Assembly: GCF_003201595.1 (NCBI RefSeq)
Contig: NZ_QJJS01000006.1
Span: 124,001 to 188,000 of the forward strand
Direction of reading: 5' to 3'
DNA: 64,000 nt
Source: Sphaerotilus hippei
GTDB taxonomy: Bacteria; Pseudomonadota; Gammaproteobacteria; Burkholderiales; Burkholderiaceae_C
Below, one piece after another: positions 32,375 to 41,341 of the stretch. The translations under genes were made by a program, and so were the position numbers. How positions within the stretch are numbered: the first letter of the stretch is position 1; every line of letters begins with the position of its first letter. The notes under the pieces were generated by a model. It saw nothing but the letters and a program-made list of their open reading frames with translations. It was not told the origin of the DNA and did not search any database.

Positions 32375-33333
32375 AACCTGGGATGAGCCTCATGAAGCAT
32401 TACCTGCAGTTCAAGGACCTGCGTGCCGAGGAGTACGCCTACGTGTTCGAGCGGGCCCGCCTGATCAAGACCCGCTTCAAGAACTACGAGAAGTACACGC
32501 CGCTGGTCGACCGCACGCTGGCGATGATCTTCGAGAAGGCCAGCACGCGCACCCGCGTGAGCTTCGAGGCCGGCATGTACCAGATGGGCGGCTCGGTGGT
32601 GCACCTGACCACCGGCGACAGCCAGCTCGGCCGGGCCGAGCCGATCGAGGACAGCGCGCGTGTCATCAGCCGCATGGTCGACCTGGTGATGATCCGCACC
32701 TTCGAGCACACCAAGATCGAGCGTTTCGCCGCGCACTCGCGCGTGCCGGTGATCAACGGGCTGACCAACGAGTTCCACCCGTGCCAGATCATGGCCGACC
32801 TGTTCACCTACCTCGAGCACCGCGCGCCGGTGGGCGCCCGGGGCTACGACCTGGCGTCCCTCAAGGGCAAGGTCGTGGCCTGGGTCGGTGACGGCAACAA
32901 CATGGCCAACACCTGGCTGCAGGCGGCCGAGACGCTGGGCTTCACGGTGCACGTCAGCACGCCGGGCGGCTACGAGGTCGATCCGGCGGTGGCCGGCATC
33001 CGCAGCAGCGACTGCTACCGCGTCTTCGCCGATCCGCAGGAGGCCTGCCGCGGCGCCGATCTGGTCACGACCGACGTCTGGACCAGCATGGGCTACGAAG
33101 CCGAGAACGAGGCCCGCAAGACCGCGTTCGCCGACTGGTGCGTCGACGCCGACATGATGGCCCAGGCCCGACCGGACGCGCTGTTCATGCACTGCCTGCC
33201 GGCGCATCGCGGCGAGGAGGTCATGGCCGACGTCATCGACGGCCCGCAGTCGGTGGTCTGGGACGAGGCGGAGAACCGCATGCACGTCCAGAAGGCGCTG
33301 ATGGAGTACCTGCTGCTCGGCCGCCTGGGCTGA
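32371..33333 (+). CDS. argF: Ornithine carbamoyltransferase
   Basis: ArgF makes citrulline from ornithine and carbamoyl phosphate. The protein (320 residues from the first ATG) shows the carbamoyl-phosphate site FEKASTRTRVSFE, the FHPCQIMAD motif, VAWVGDGNNMANTW and the ornithine-site cysteine in FMHCLPAHRGEEV. Three in-frame ATGs lie close together at 32371, 32383 and 32392. The first overlaps the argD stop, while the third (MKHYLQFKDL) is the usual family start. Translation coupling with argD is likely in any case. Confidence 0.94.
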   Translation: MKPGMSLMKHYLQFKDLRAEEYAYVFERARLIKTRFKNYEKYTPLVDRTLAMIFEKASTRTRVSFEAGMYQMGGSVVHLTTGDSQLGRAEPIEDSARVISRMVDLVMIRTFEHTKIERFAAHSRVPVINGLTNEFHPCQIMADLFTYLEHRAPVGARGYDLASLKGKVVAWVGDGNNMANTWLQAAETLGFTVHVSTPGGYEVDPAVAGIRSSDCYRVFADPQEACRGADLVTTDVWTSMGYEAENEARKTAFADWCVDADMMAQARPDALFMHCLPAHRGEEVMADVIDGPQSVVWDEAENRMHVQKALMEYLLLGRLG

Positions 33334-33341
33334 ACGACCGG

Positions 33342-33361
33342 CCGGGGCCGGCCGGCCCCGG
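33342..33361. repeat. 20-bp GC palindrome between argF and convergent methyltransferase gene
   Basis: CCGGGGCCGG and CCGGCCCCGG abut to make a perfect palindrome in the 43-base gap between the two convergent stops. Its place suggests transcription termination or a barrier, but it lacks a T-run. Confidence 0.5.
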
Positions 33362-33376
33362 GATCACGCCGCGGCT

Positions 33377-34162
33377 TCAGCCGCGGGCGAGGTATTCCGA
33401 GAAGATGCCCAGCTCGACGTGGCGGCGCACGTCGGCCAGCCCGGCCTCCTGCAGGCTGCGCACGACCGCGGCCGGCGGCACGCAGGCCTCGATCGTGTCC
33501 CAGTAGTAGCGCCACAGCATCGGGCTGGTCGGCGAGCGTGACACCATGCGAGCGACCAGCGGCACCGCGCCACGCATGTAGGCCTTCAGCAGGCGGGTGC
33601 CCAGGGCGCTTCGTGGCTTGGTGATCTCGAGCACCAGCAGCGTGCCGCCCGGGCGCAGCACGCGGCGGAACTCGCGGCAGGCGGCCGAGAAGTCGGCGAT
33701 GTGGCGCAGCGCATAACCCATGACCACGAAGTCGGCGCTGGCGTCGGGCACCGGGATGTCCTCGGCGCGGCCCAGGCGGCACTCGACGTCCGCGGGCAGC
33801 GAGGCCTGGCCCATCATGCCGGGGCTGGGATCGACGCCGATCAGGCGCCCGGGCTCGCCGGTCAGCGCAAGGATCTCGCGGCCCACCAGTCCGGTGCCCA
33901 TGCCCACGTCGACCACGTTCATGCCCGGCTTCAGGCCGGCACGCATCAGCGCCTGGCGCCGGTACCACGAGCCGGTGCCCAGGCCGAGGATCTTCTCCAG
34001 GCGGTCGTAGTCGACCGCGGTGTCGTCGAAGGTCTGGCGCAGGAAGGTCTCGCGTGCCGCGCCGTCCCCGTCCCCGTAGTAGTCGGGCAGCGGCGAGTGG
34101 GGCAGTTGCACGGCCTGGGCGGGGGCCGCCTGCGACGTGCCGGAAGTGGGGGTGCTGGGCAT
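33377..34162 (-). CDS. Class I SAM-dependent methyltransferase (UbiE-like)
   Basis: This 261-residue methyltransferase has the SAM-binding motif VVDVGMGTGLVG (83-94), then RLIGVDPSPGMM, EDIPVPDASADFVVMGYALRHI and RVLRPGGTLLVLEI, the order seen in UbiE/COQ5-like enzymes. A C-terminal block (MLWRYYWDTIEACVPP) is also UbiE-like. It is divergent from the acyl carrier protein gene that opens the polyene operon, so it may methylate the aryl head group of the pigment. A role in quinone synthesis cannot be excluded. The N-terminal 30 residues are low-complexity and may include a wrong start. Confidence 0.8.
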   Translation of the reverse strand: MPSTPTSGTSQAAPAQAVQLPHSPLPDYYGDGDGAARETFLRQTFDDTAVDYDRLEKILGLGTGSWYRRQALMRAGLKPGMNVVDVGMGTGLVGREILALTGEPGRLIGVDPSPGMMGQASLPADVECRLGRAEDIPVPDASADFVVMGYALRHIADFSAACREFRRVLRPGGTLLVLEITKPRSALGTRLLKAYMRGAVPLVARMVSRSPTSPMLWRYYWDTIEACVPPAAVVRSLQEAGLADVRRHVELGIFSEYLARG

Positions 34163-34316
34163 GCTCGTTCGTGCGCTTGTTCTTGGAATTGCGGCTGCGA
34201 TGGTACAGCCGGAACCGGGGGGCGCGGATCGGGGGCGGTCGGCCTCGGGGCATTGAGTAAACTCGAGGGCTTTCCATCAAGATGCGGCGCAGGCCGGGAC
34301 ACGGGGCGGAGCAAGC

Positions 34317-34586
34317 ATGAACACGGCCGACAAGGGATTTCAGCAGGAAGTGGCAGCGCTGATGGTGGAGGCCCTCAACCTGGAGGTGGACGCCGCCGGG
34401 ATCGATCCCCAGGCGCCGCTCTACGGGGACGGCCTGGGCCTGGACTCGATCGACATCCTCGAGCTCGCGCTGGTGGTCTCCAAGCGCTACGGCTTCCAGC
34501 TGCGCTCCGACGACAGCGACAACTCGCGCATCTTCGCCTCGCTCGAGAGCCTGGCGGACCACATCGCGCGCCACCGCACGGCCTGA
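34317..34586 (+). CDS. Acyl carrier protein of the aryl polyene cluster
   Basis: This 89-residue ACP carries the growing polyene on a phosphopantetheine arm. The attachment motif is GLDSIDILEL with Ser44, as in ApeE/ApeF-type carriers, and the preceding YGDGLGL is typical of polyketide and pigment ACPs. A GGGGCGGAGC stretch may serve as ribosome site. It is the first gene of a tightly packed plus-strand operon and is followed after 13 bases by a COG4648 membrane protein. Only this one ACP is visible in the cluster, whereas the E. coli ape cluster has two. Confidence 0.9.
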   Translation: MNTADKGFQQEVAALMVEALNLEVDAAGIDPQAPLYGDGLGLDSIDILELALVVSKRYGFQLRSDDSDNSRIFASLESLADHIARHRTA

Positions 34587-34599
34587 ACGGCGTCCCCGC

Positions 34600-35283
34600 A
34601 TGCTCTCGCGGACGACCCTGCGCCTGCTGCTGGCGTCGGCAGGTGCCTGTGGCTATGCGCTGCTGTGCCACCTGCTGACCTCGCGGGATCCGTCCTCGCC
34701 CTGGGCCCAGGTCACGGTGCTCGGGCCGATGACGGTGCTGGGCGTGGCCGGCCTGTGGTCCGGTGGCCGGCGCTGGCGGGCCGGCGCGCTGGCGCTGGCC
34801 GGCGTGGGGCTGATCGGTGCCGGCGGCAGCGGCCGGCTGGCGGTCGAGTGGCTCTACCTGGCCCAGCACGCCGGGGTGCATGCCGCGCTGGGCCTGTGGT
34901 TCGGCTCGACCCTGAAACCCGGTCGCCAGGCGCTGATCTGCACGCTGGCCGAGCGGGTGCATGGCACGCTGATCGCCAGCATGGCCGTCTACACCCGGGC
35001 GCTGACCGGCGTCTGGACCGGCTACTTCGCCACGATGGCCACGGTCTCGGTGCTGCTGTTCGCCCTGGCGCCGCTGCCGGCGTGGTCGCTGTTCGCCAAT
35101 CTGCTGAGCCCGCTGTCGCTGGTGCTGATGTTCGTCGGTGAATACGTCTGGCGTTATCGCCGTCACCCGGAGTTCGAGCGCGTGGCGCTGCTGGACGCGG
35201 TGCGGGCCTACCGGGCCCACGCCGCCGCTCCCGCCCGCCCCCGGCCCTGCCACGGTGACGGCCTGCTGGGGTCGTCGTCATGA
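34600..35283 (+). CDS. COG4648-type membrane protein (ApeG-like)
   Basis: This 227-residue inner-membrane protein has six or so hydrophobic segments and the family block RLAVEWLYLAQHAGVHAALGLWFGSTL, followed by GRQALICTLAERVHG. Members occupy the same place after the ACP genes in aryl polyene clusters; their role is unknown, perhaps in anchoring the synthase or moving the product. The C-terminus is a short cytoplasmic basic tail. The stop overlaps the next gene, an acyl ligase, as ATGA. Confidence 0.8.
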   Translation: MLSRTTLRLLLASAGACGYALLCHLLTSRDPSSPWAQVTVLGPMTVLGVAGLWSGGRRWRAGALALAGVGLIGAGGSGRLAVEWLYLAQHAGVHAALGLWFGSTLKPGRQALICTLAERVHGTLIASMAVYTRALTGVWTGYFATMATVSVLLFALAPLPAWSLFANLLSPLSLVLMFVGEYVWRYRRHPEFERVALLDAVRAYRAHAAAPARPRPCHGDGLLGSSS

Positions 35284-36674
35284 GCGCCGCGGGTTGGCCG
35301 CTGCTGGGCGATGGGGATCTGCAGGCGCCGCTGGCCTGGCGGGCCGGCCGGGCGATCAGCCGCGCGCAGTTCCTGCGGCAGGCGCAGGCGCTGTCGAGCC
35401 TGCTGCCCGACCGGGGCCCGCTGCTGGCGCTGACCAACGACCGCTACCGCTTCGCGCTCAGCCTGGCGGCCGCGCTCTGGCGCGGCCAGCCCAGCCTGCT
35501 GCCGCCCAACCACACGCCCGACCTGATGGCCCGTCTGGCGGCCCGCTTCGAGGGTCTGCACGCGCTGGTCGACGAGCTGCCGGCCGGCACGGCCGCGCCG
35601 ACCGGCCTGTCGATGCGGCCCTGGCCGGTCGAGGTCGAGCGCATCGGGCTCGACGAGGCCGCCGCGGCGGTCGAGCCGCCCTGGCTGCCGGCCGACCAGG
35701 TCTGCGCCCAGGTGCTGACCTCGGGCTCGACCGGCGAGCCGGTGCCGCACGACAAGGCCTGGGGCGCGCTGGTGGTCAACATCCGTGCCGAGGCGCGGCG
35801 CGTGGCCGAGCACCTGGGCCGCGCCGACCTGCAGGGGGTCACGCTGGTGGGCACCGTGCCGGCCCAGCACATGTACGGCTTCGAGTCCACGGTGCTGCTG
35901 GCGCTGCTGGGCGGGGCGGCCTTCGCGGCGCAGCGGCCGTTCTTCCCGGCCGACGTGGTGCAGGTGCTCGAGTCGGTGCCGCGTCCGCGGGTGCTGGTGA
36001 CCACGCCGTTCCACCTGCGCACGCTGGTCGCGTCGGGCCTGGTACTGCCGCCGGTGGACCTGATCATCAGCGCGACCGCGCCGCTGTCGCCGCAGCTGGC
36101 CCAGCGCGCCGAGCTGGCGCTGGCCGGCCCGCTGATGGAGATCTACGGCTGTACCGAAGCCGGCCAGGTCGCCACCCGCCGCTGCACGGCCGGCCCGGAC
36201 TGGCGTACCTTCGACGGCCTGAGCCTGCAGGGCGATGGCGCCGAGGCGATCGTCTCGGGCGGGCACGTGCCCGCGCCGGTGATGCTGGCCGACGTGCTGG
36301 AGGTGCTGGCGCCCGATCGCTTCCGCCTGCTCGGCCGCTCCAACGACCTGATCAACGTGGCCGGCAAGCGCAGCTCGCTGTCGCACCTGAACTTCCACCT
36401 CAACAGCATCGACGGGGTCGTCGACGGCGTGTTCCACCTGCCCCCGGCGGATGGCGCCGAGGACATGGTGCGCCTCGTCGCCGTGGTCGTGGCCCCGTCG
36501 CTGACCCGCGAGGCGCTGCTGGCCGCGCTGCGCCAGCGGGTCGATCCGGTCTTCCTGCCGCGGCGCATCCATTTCGTCGACACGCTGCCGCGTGACCCGA
36601 CCGGCAAGCTGCCGGCGGGCCGGCTGGCCGACTGGGTGGTGCAGCTGGCGGCGTCCGCCTCCCGCGGTGGCTGA
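35280..36674 (+). CDS. Acyl-activating AMP ligase (ApeH-like)
   Basis: This 464-residue adenylate-forming enzyme would activate the aromatic starter acid and load it on the ACP. The AMP-binding loop is TSGSTGEPVPHDK (147-159), followed by the substrate-binding region VGTVPAQHMYGFEST, MEIYGCTEAGQVATR, and the hinge LLGRSNDLINVAGKRSSL. The catalytic C-terminal lysine lies in LPRDPTGKLP. It is shorter than usual acyl-CoA ligases, as seen for the ligases of aryl polyene clusters. With a chorismatase encoded in the same island, the likely substrate is a hydroxybenzoate; that is an inference. Confidence 0.87.
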   Translation: MSAAGWPLLGDGDLQAPLAWRAGRAISRAQFLRQAQALSSLLPDRGPLLALTNDRYRFALSLAAALWRGQPSLLPPNHTPDLMARLAARFEGLHALVDELPAGTAAPTGLSMRPWPVEVERIGLDEAAAAVEPPWLPADQVCAQVLTSGSTGEPVPHDKAWGALVVNIRAEARRVAEHLGRADLQGVTLVGTVPAQHMYGFESTVLLALLGGAAFAAQRPFFPADVVQVLESVPRPRVLVTTPFHLRTLVASGLVLPPVDLIISATAPLSPQLAQRAELALAGPLMEIYGCTEAGQVATRRCTAGPDWRTFDGLSLQGDGAEAIVSGGHVPAPVMLADVLEVLAPDRFRLLGRSNDLINVAGKRSSLSHLNFHLNSIDGVVDGVFHLPPADGAEDMVRLVAVVVAPSLTREALLAALRQRVDPVFLPRRIHFVDTLPRDPTGKLPAGRLADWVVQLAASASRGG

Positions 36675-36699
36675 GCCGCGTCCGTCCCGATCGCCCGCC

Positions 36700-37011
36700 A
36701 TGTCCCGAGCCCGACTCACCGTTGCCGTCGACCACCCGGCGTTCGCCGGCCATTTTCCCGGCCAGCCGCTGCTGCCCGGCGTGGCGCTGCTGGCCGAGGT
36801 GATGGAGGCGGTGCAGGCGATCGAGGGCGGCCTGGACGCCGGCTGCGCCGTGCCGGTGCTGAAGTTCCTGCATCCGGTGCGCCCCGGTGACCACCTGCGC
36901 ATCGACTGGACCCGCCAGCAGCAGCGGCTGCGCTTCGAGGTCTGGTGCCGCGCGGCCGCCGGGGGCGACGAGGTGCTCGCCGCCTCGGGCCAGCTGGAGC
37001 TGCGCGCGTGA
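36700..37011 (+). CDS. Hotdog-fold 3-hydroxyacyl-ACP dehydratase (ApeI-like)
   Basis: This 103-residue hotdog protein has the FabZ/FabA-like motif HPAFAGHFPGQPLLPGV with the catalytic histidine H18 in GHFPG. It should remove water during polyene extension, giving the conjugated double bonds, and in known systems ApeI pairs with ApeP. The ATG at 36700 is given, though a GTG at 36667 that overlaps the ligase stop would add 11 residues. The gene's stop overlaps the GTG of the following acyltransferase gene. Confidence 0.85.
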   Translation: MSRARLTVAVDHPAFAGHFPGQPLLPGVALLAEVMEAVQAIEGGLDAGCAVPVLKFLHPVRPGDHLRIDWTRQQQRLRFEVWCRAAAGGDEVLAASGQLELRA

Positions 37012-38012
37012 GCCTGCCGCCGGATCCCGCCGGCACCACGCCGGCGGAGCCGGCCGACTGGTCGAGGCAGGCCGAGCGCAGCAACCTGCGCACGCTGCGG
37101 GTGATGAGCTGGATCGCCACGACGCTGGGCCGCCCGGTGGCGCGTGGGGTGCTGTGGCCGATCGCGCTGTATTTCCTGCTCGCGGGCGGGCCGGCGCCGG
37201 CGGCGTCGGCCGACTACCTGCGCCGGGTGCTGGGCCGCGCGCCGCGCTGGCGCGAGCGGCTGCGCCACATCCACCATTTTTCGGCGACCGTGCTCGACCG
37301 CGTCTACCTGCTGCAGGACCGGCTGCGCGGCTTCGACATCCGCATCACCGGCGTCGAGCACCTCGACGAGCTGCTGCAGCGCGGCCGGGGCGCGCTGCTG
37401 ATCGGCGCCCACCTGGGCAGCTTCGAGGCGCTGCGGGCGCTGGGCCAGTCGCGCCGCGGCCTGAAGGTGGCCATGCTGATGTACGAGGACAACGCCCGCC
37501 AGATCAACGACACGCTGCGGGCGATCGCGCCCGACGTGCCGCTGCACACCATCGCGCTGGGCCACCTGGGCGCGATGCTGACGCTGCGCCAGTGGCTCGA
37601 TGACGGCGGCGTGGCCGGCCTGCTGGCCGACCGCCGCCTGCCGGTGCAGTCGCAGCGTTCGAACACCTGGACGCTGCCCTTCCTGGGCGAGCCGGCGAGC
37701 TTCTCCGACGGGCCCTTCCGCCTGGCCGCGCTGCTGCGCCGCCCGGTGGTGTTCATGACCGGGCTGTACCACGGCGGCGCGTGTTACGAGCTGCGCTTTG
37801 CCCGCCTGGCCGATTTTTCCACGCTGCCATCGGGCCGCTCGGCGGACCGTGCGGGCGTCGACGCCGCGGTCGAGGCGGCGCTGCAGGCCTACGTCGCGCA
37901 GGTCGAGGCGCTGTGCCGCGAGACGCCGTACAACTGGTTCAATTTCTTCGATTTCTGGGCTCGGCCCGAACCGACAGAGGTCCTGCCGCCGGCCCCGGCC
38001 CCGCCCGGCTGA
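37008..38012 (+). CDS. LpxL/HtrB-like acyltransferase
   Basis: This 334-residue protein belongs to the lysophospholipid/lipid A acyltransferase superfamily. It has an N-terminal membrane stretch (about 46-60), the HX4E catalytic motif in IGAHLGSFEALRA (H135, E140), and the block VAGLLADRRLPVQSQRSNTWTLPFLGEPASFSDGPFRLA split over residues 205-245. In aryl polyene and flexirubin clusters such enzymes are thought to attach the polyene acid to a lipid or sugar anchor. It starts with GTG overlapping the dehydratase stop. Confidence 0.85.
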   Translation: MSLPPDPAGTTPAEPADWSRQAERSNLRTLRVMSWIATTLGRPVARGVLWPIALYFLLAGGPAPAASADYLRRVLGRAPRWRERLRHIHHFSATVLDRVYLLQDRLRGFDIRITGVEHLDELLQRGRGALLIGAHLGSFEALRALGQSRRGLKVAMLMYEDNARQINDTLRAIAPDVPLHTIALGHLGAMLTLRQWLDDGGVAGLLADRRLPVQSQRSNTWTLPFLGEPASFSDGPFRLAALLRRPVVFMTGLYHGGACYELRFARLADFSTLPSGRSADRAGVDAAVEAALQAYVAQVEALCRETPYNWFNFFDFWARPEPTEVLPPAPAPPG

Positions 38013-38125
38013 GCCTCGGCTGAGGCCCGGCGGCGGCTATGCTTGCCCCCGCGTGTCGCCGTGAAACCGCCAGAACCCGCTTTTCCCCGCTGCCTTGCCT
38101 GTCGCCGACCGGAGCCTGCCCGTCC

Positions 38126-38779
38126 ATGAATGCCGTCGTGTTCCCGCCCGCCGCCGTCCGCCCGCCGTGGCGCCGCCTGCAGGCCCGCTGCCGTGCCGGG
38201 CTGGTGCTGCTGCTGGCCGCGCTGTGGCTGGCCGTGCTGCTGCCGGCCGGCCCGGCGGTGGCCGCGCCCGCGCTGACGCTGGAGGCGCTGATGGCCACGC
38301 TCGCCCAGGTGAAGTCGGGCGAGGCCCGCTTCGTCGAGCGCCGCCACATCCAGTCGCTGGACCGCACGCTGGAGTCGAGCGGGCGGCTGAGCTTTGCCGC
38401 CCCGTCGGTGCTGGTGCGCGAGACGCTCAGCCCCCGGCCCGACCGGCTCGCGGTCGACGGCAACACCGTGACCATGACCGCTGGCGGGCGCAGCCGCACG
38501 CTGGCGCTGGATGCCACGCCGGAGGCCCAGGTGCTGGTCGAGGCGATCCGCGGCACGCTGACGGGCAACCGCGCGACGCTGGAGCGCCTGTTCACGCCCC
38601 GCCTCAGTGGCAGCCTGGAGCGCTGGACGCTCGAGCTCGTGCCGCGCGATGCGCAGCTGCGCGGCCAGGTCGCGCGGGTGCAGGTGTCGGGCCGCCAGGC
38701 CGTGCTGCGCGAGATGCAGGTGCTGCTGGCCGACGGTGACGAGACCGTCACGCAGATCGAGCCGCTGCCGGCCCGCTGA
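38126..38779 (+). CDS. LolA-like outer membrane lipoprotein carrier protein (ApeL-like)
   Basis: This 217-residue exported protein has a signal-like helix (LVLLLAALWLAVLLPAGPAVAAPA, about residues 27-52) and a LolA/LolB-type beta fold: LMATLAQVKSGEARFVERRHI, LSFAAPSVLVRETLSPRPDRL and a Pro/Leu-rich strand order. In aryl polyene clusters this protein sits just before the MMPL exporter and probably carries the lipid-linked pigment through the periplasm. The ATG at 38126 is selected because the signal follows directly. A TATGCT hexamer at 38038 could be an internal promoter. Confidence 0.82.
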   Translation: MNAVVFPPAAVRPPWRRLQARCRAGLVLLLAALWLAVLLPAGPAVAAPALTLEALMATLAQVKSGEARFVERRHIQSLDRTLESSGRLSFAAPSVLVRETLSPRPDRLAVDGNTVTMTAGGRSRTLALDATPEAQVLVEAIRGTLTGNRATLERLFTPRLSGSLERWTLELVPRDAQLRGQVARVQVSGRQAVLREMQVLLADGDETVTQIEPLPAR

Positions 38780-38782
38780 GCC

Positions 38783-41260
38783 ATGGCGCGATCGACGGTC
38801 CGGCGCCTGCTGCCGGTGCTGCTGTGGCTGCTGCTGATGCTGGTGGCCGCGGGCCTGGCCAGCCGCACGCGGGTGGTCGCCGACCTGTCGGCCTTCCTGC
38901 CGGCCGCGCCGACGGCCGAGCAGCGGGTGCTGATCGAGCAGCTGCGCAGCGGTGCGACCGCCCGGCTGCTGCTGATCGGCGTGCGCAGCGACGCGCCGCC
39001 TGCCGGCACCAGCACCAGCACCAGCACCACCACGATGCCCGCCGAGGACCCGGAGGCGGCCGCGCTGCGCACCCGCGTGTCGCGTGCGCTGGGCGAGGCC
39101 CTGCGCCGCGGCGGCGAGTTCGAGGCGGTGCACAACGGCGACACCACGGCCTGGCAGGACAGCGGCCCGTGGTTCCTGGCCCACCGCTACCTGCTCAGCC
39201 CGGCGGTGACGCCGGAGCGCTTCACCGTCGAGGGCCTGCGCGCGGGCATCGACGACACGCTGTCGCTGCTGGGCACCCCGGCGGGCGCGATGATCAAGCC
39301 GCTGCTGTGGCGCGACCCGACCGGCGAGGTCGCGCAGATGGCCCGCTCGATGCTGCCCGCCGGGGCGCCACGCAGCGAAGGCGGGGTCTGGGTGTCGCGC
39401 CAGCTGCCGCGCGCGGTGCTGGTGGCCACCACCCGCGCCGACGGGGCCGACCTGGACGGACAGGCGAGGGCGCAGGCCGGCGTGCGCGCCGCCTTCGAGG
39501 CGGTGCTGGCGCGCGAGCCCGCCGCCCGCGCCGCCGGCCTGCGGCTGGAGCTGTCGGGGCCGGGTGTCATGGCGGTGCAGTCGCGCGCGCTGATCGAGGC
39601 CGAGGTCGAGTGGCTGGCCCGGGTCGGCACGGTGCTGATGGTGCTGCTGCTGCTGCTGTCGTTCGCGTCGCTGCGGGCGCTGTCGGTCGCGCTGCTGCCG
39701 GTGGCCAGCGGGGTGCTGGCGGGCTTCGTGGTCGTCGGCCTGGTGTTCGGCCAGGTGCACGGCTTCACGCTCGGCTTCGGCACGACGCTGATCGGCGAGG
39801 CGGTCGACTACGCGATCTACTACCTGATCCAGGCCCGCGGGGTGCAGGGCGCCCCGGGCGCCGGTGCCCGCCACTGGCTGGCGCACAGCTGGCCGACGGT
39901 GCGGCTGGGGCTGTGGACCTCGCTGGCCGGTTTTGCCGCGCTGGCGCTGTCGGGGTTTCCGGGGCTGGCGCAGCTGGGCGTGTTCTCGGCGGCCGGGCTG
40001 CTGGCGGCGGCGGCCACGACCCGCTGGGTGCTGGTGCGGCTGGCACCTGACGGGGCCACCGGCCAGGGCCTGCGCCCGCTGATGGGCCGATGGATGCGGG
40101 CCGCGCTGCACCAGCTGCCGCGCTGGCGCCTGCCGCTGTGGCTGCTGTCGGCGGTGGCGCTGGCGGGGCTGTGCCTGGCGCCGTCGGCCTGGCGGGGCAA
40201 CCTGGCCTCGATGAGCCCGGTCAGCGCCGCCGCGATGGCGCTCGACGCCTCGCTGCGCGCCGACCTGGGGGCCGCCGATGGTGGCGTGCTGGTCGCGGTC
40301 GAGGGACCCGACGAGGCCACGGTGCTCGAGCGCGCCGAGGCCGCCGGGGCGCGGCTGGACGGACTGGTCGACCAGGGCCTGCTGCCGGGCTACGACAGCC
40401 CGGCCCGCTGGCTGCCGTCGCCCGCGCTGCAGCGCCAGCGCCAGGCCGGTCTGCCGACGGCCGAGGTGCTGCGCGCCCGGCTGCAGCAGGCCACCGAAGG
40501 CGGACCGCTGCCGGCCGCGCGGCTGGAGGCGTTCATCACCGACGTGCAGGCGCAGCGTGGCGCGGCGCTGATCACCAGCGCCTCGCTGGCCGGCACGCCG
40601 CTGGCGTCGGCGGTGCAGGCGCAGCTGACCCCCGGCCGGGCGGCGGCCGACGGCCAGCCGGCCCGGGCCTGGACCGCGCTGATCCACCTGCACCTGCCCG
40701 AGGCGGGCGCCGGGCGTGCCGATCCGGTGCCGGCGCTGCGCAGCGCCCTGGCCGGTCTGCCCGAGACCCGCCTGGTGCGCATCCAGCCCGAGCTCGACGG
40801 TCTCTACGGCCACTACCTGCACGAGGCGCTGTGGCAGGCGCTGGCCGGCGCCGGGCTGGTGGTGGCGCTGCTGGCGCTGCACCTGCGCGACGGCCGCCGG
40901 CTGCTGCGGGTGTGCGCGCCGCTGGCCGCCAGCGTGGTGCTGGTGCATGCCGGGCTGGCGCTGGCCGGCGTGGCGCTGGGGGTGCTGCACCTGGTCGGCT
41001 TCCTGCTGGTGGTGGCGGTGGGCTCGAACTACGCGCTGTTCTTCGACCAGCTGCGCCAGCAGGCCGGGGTCGAGCCCGACCTGGAGATGCTGGCGTCGCT
41101 GCTGATCGCCAACCTGACGCTGGTGCTGTCCTTCGCGCTGCTGGCCGGCGCGAGCATGCCGGCGCTGGCGGCCATCGGGCAGGTCGTGGCGCCGGGGGCG
41201 GCGCTGAGCCTGTGGCTGGCGGCGGCATTCATGGCCCCCCGCACGGCCGGGCGCGCCTGA
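38783..41260 (+). CDS. MMPL/RND-type exporter (ApeM-like)
   Basis: This 825-residue membrane protein has two MMPL halves: a helix at the start, a periplasmic domain, a five-helix bundle (about residues 275-420), a second single helix, a second periplasmic domain and another helical bundle near the end (about 690-815). The GFGTTLIGEAVDYAIYYLIQ segment is a typical relay motif. Such exporters flip lipids or pigments across the inner membrane and are a constant part of aryl polyene clusters. A short Thr-Ser repeat (three ACCAGC units, 39008-39025) lies in the first periplasmic domain. It starts three bases after the LolA-like gene. Confidence 0.9.
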   Translation: MARSTVRRLLPVLLWLLLMLVAAGLASRTRVVADLSAFLPAAPTAEQRVLIEQLRSGATARLLLIGVRSDAPPAGTSTSTSTTTMPAEDPEAAALRTRVSRALGEALRRGGEFEAVHNGDTTAWQDSGPWFLAHRYLLSPAVTPERFTVEGLRAGIDDTLSLLGTPAGAMIKPLLWRDPTGEVAQMARSMLPAGAPRSEGGVWVSRQLPRAVLVATTRADGADLDGQARAQAGVRAAFEAVLAREPAARAAGLRLELSGPGVMAVQSRALIEAEVEWLARVGTVLMVLLLLLSFASLRALSVALLPVASGVLAGFVVVGLVFGQVHGFTLGFGTTLIGEAVDYAIYYLIQARGVQGAPGAGARHWLAHSWPTVRLGLWTSLAGFAALALSGFPGLAQLGVFSAAGLLAAAATTRWVLVRLAPDGATGQGLRPLMGRWMRAALHQLPRWRLPLWLLSAVALAGLCLAPSAWRGNLASMSPVSAAAMALDASLRADLGAADGGVLVAVEGPDEATVLERAEAAGARLDGLVDQGLLPGYDSPARWLPSPALQRQRQAGLPTAEVLRARLQQATEGGPLPAARLEAFITDVQAQRGAALITSASLAGTPLASAVQAQLTPGRAAADGQPARAWTALIHLHLPEAGAGRADPVPALRSALAGLPETRLVRIQPELDGLYGHYLHEALWQALAGAGLVVALLALHLRDGRRLLRVCAPLAASVVLVHAGLALAGVALGVLHLVGFLLVVAVGSNYALFFDQLRQQAGVEPDLEMLASLLIANLTLVLSFALLAGASMPALAAIGQVVAPGAALSLWLAAAFMAPRTAGRA

Positions 41261-41304
41261 ACCGGGTCGGCCGTCGCGGCCGGTCGGCACGAAGTGCCTT
41301 GTGG

Positions 41305-41310
41305 GACAAT
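41305..41310 (+). promoter_or_regulatory. Possible -10 box before the deacetylase gene
   Basis: GACAAT lies 31 bases before the GTG of the deacetylase gene, in the only gap of more than 50 bases within the second half of the operon. It may be an internal promoter for the deacetylase and ketosynthase genes. Confidence 0.35.
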
Positions 41311-41341
41311 TTGACGTTCGATCCGTGAGCCACCCCCTGCC

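Noticed and set aside
39008..39025. Three ACCAGC units in the MMPL gene as a phase-variable repeat
   Set aside because: Three units of six bases are too few for slippage to be likely, and changes would not shift the frame.
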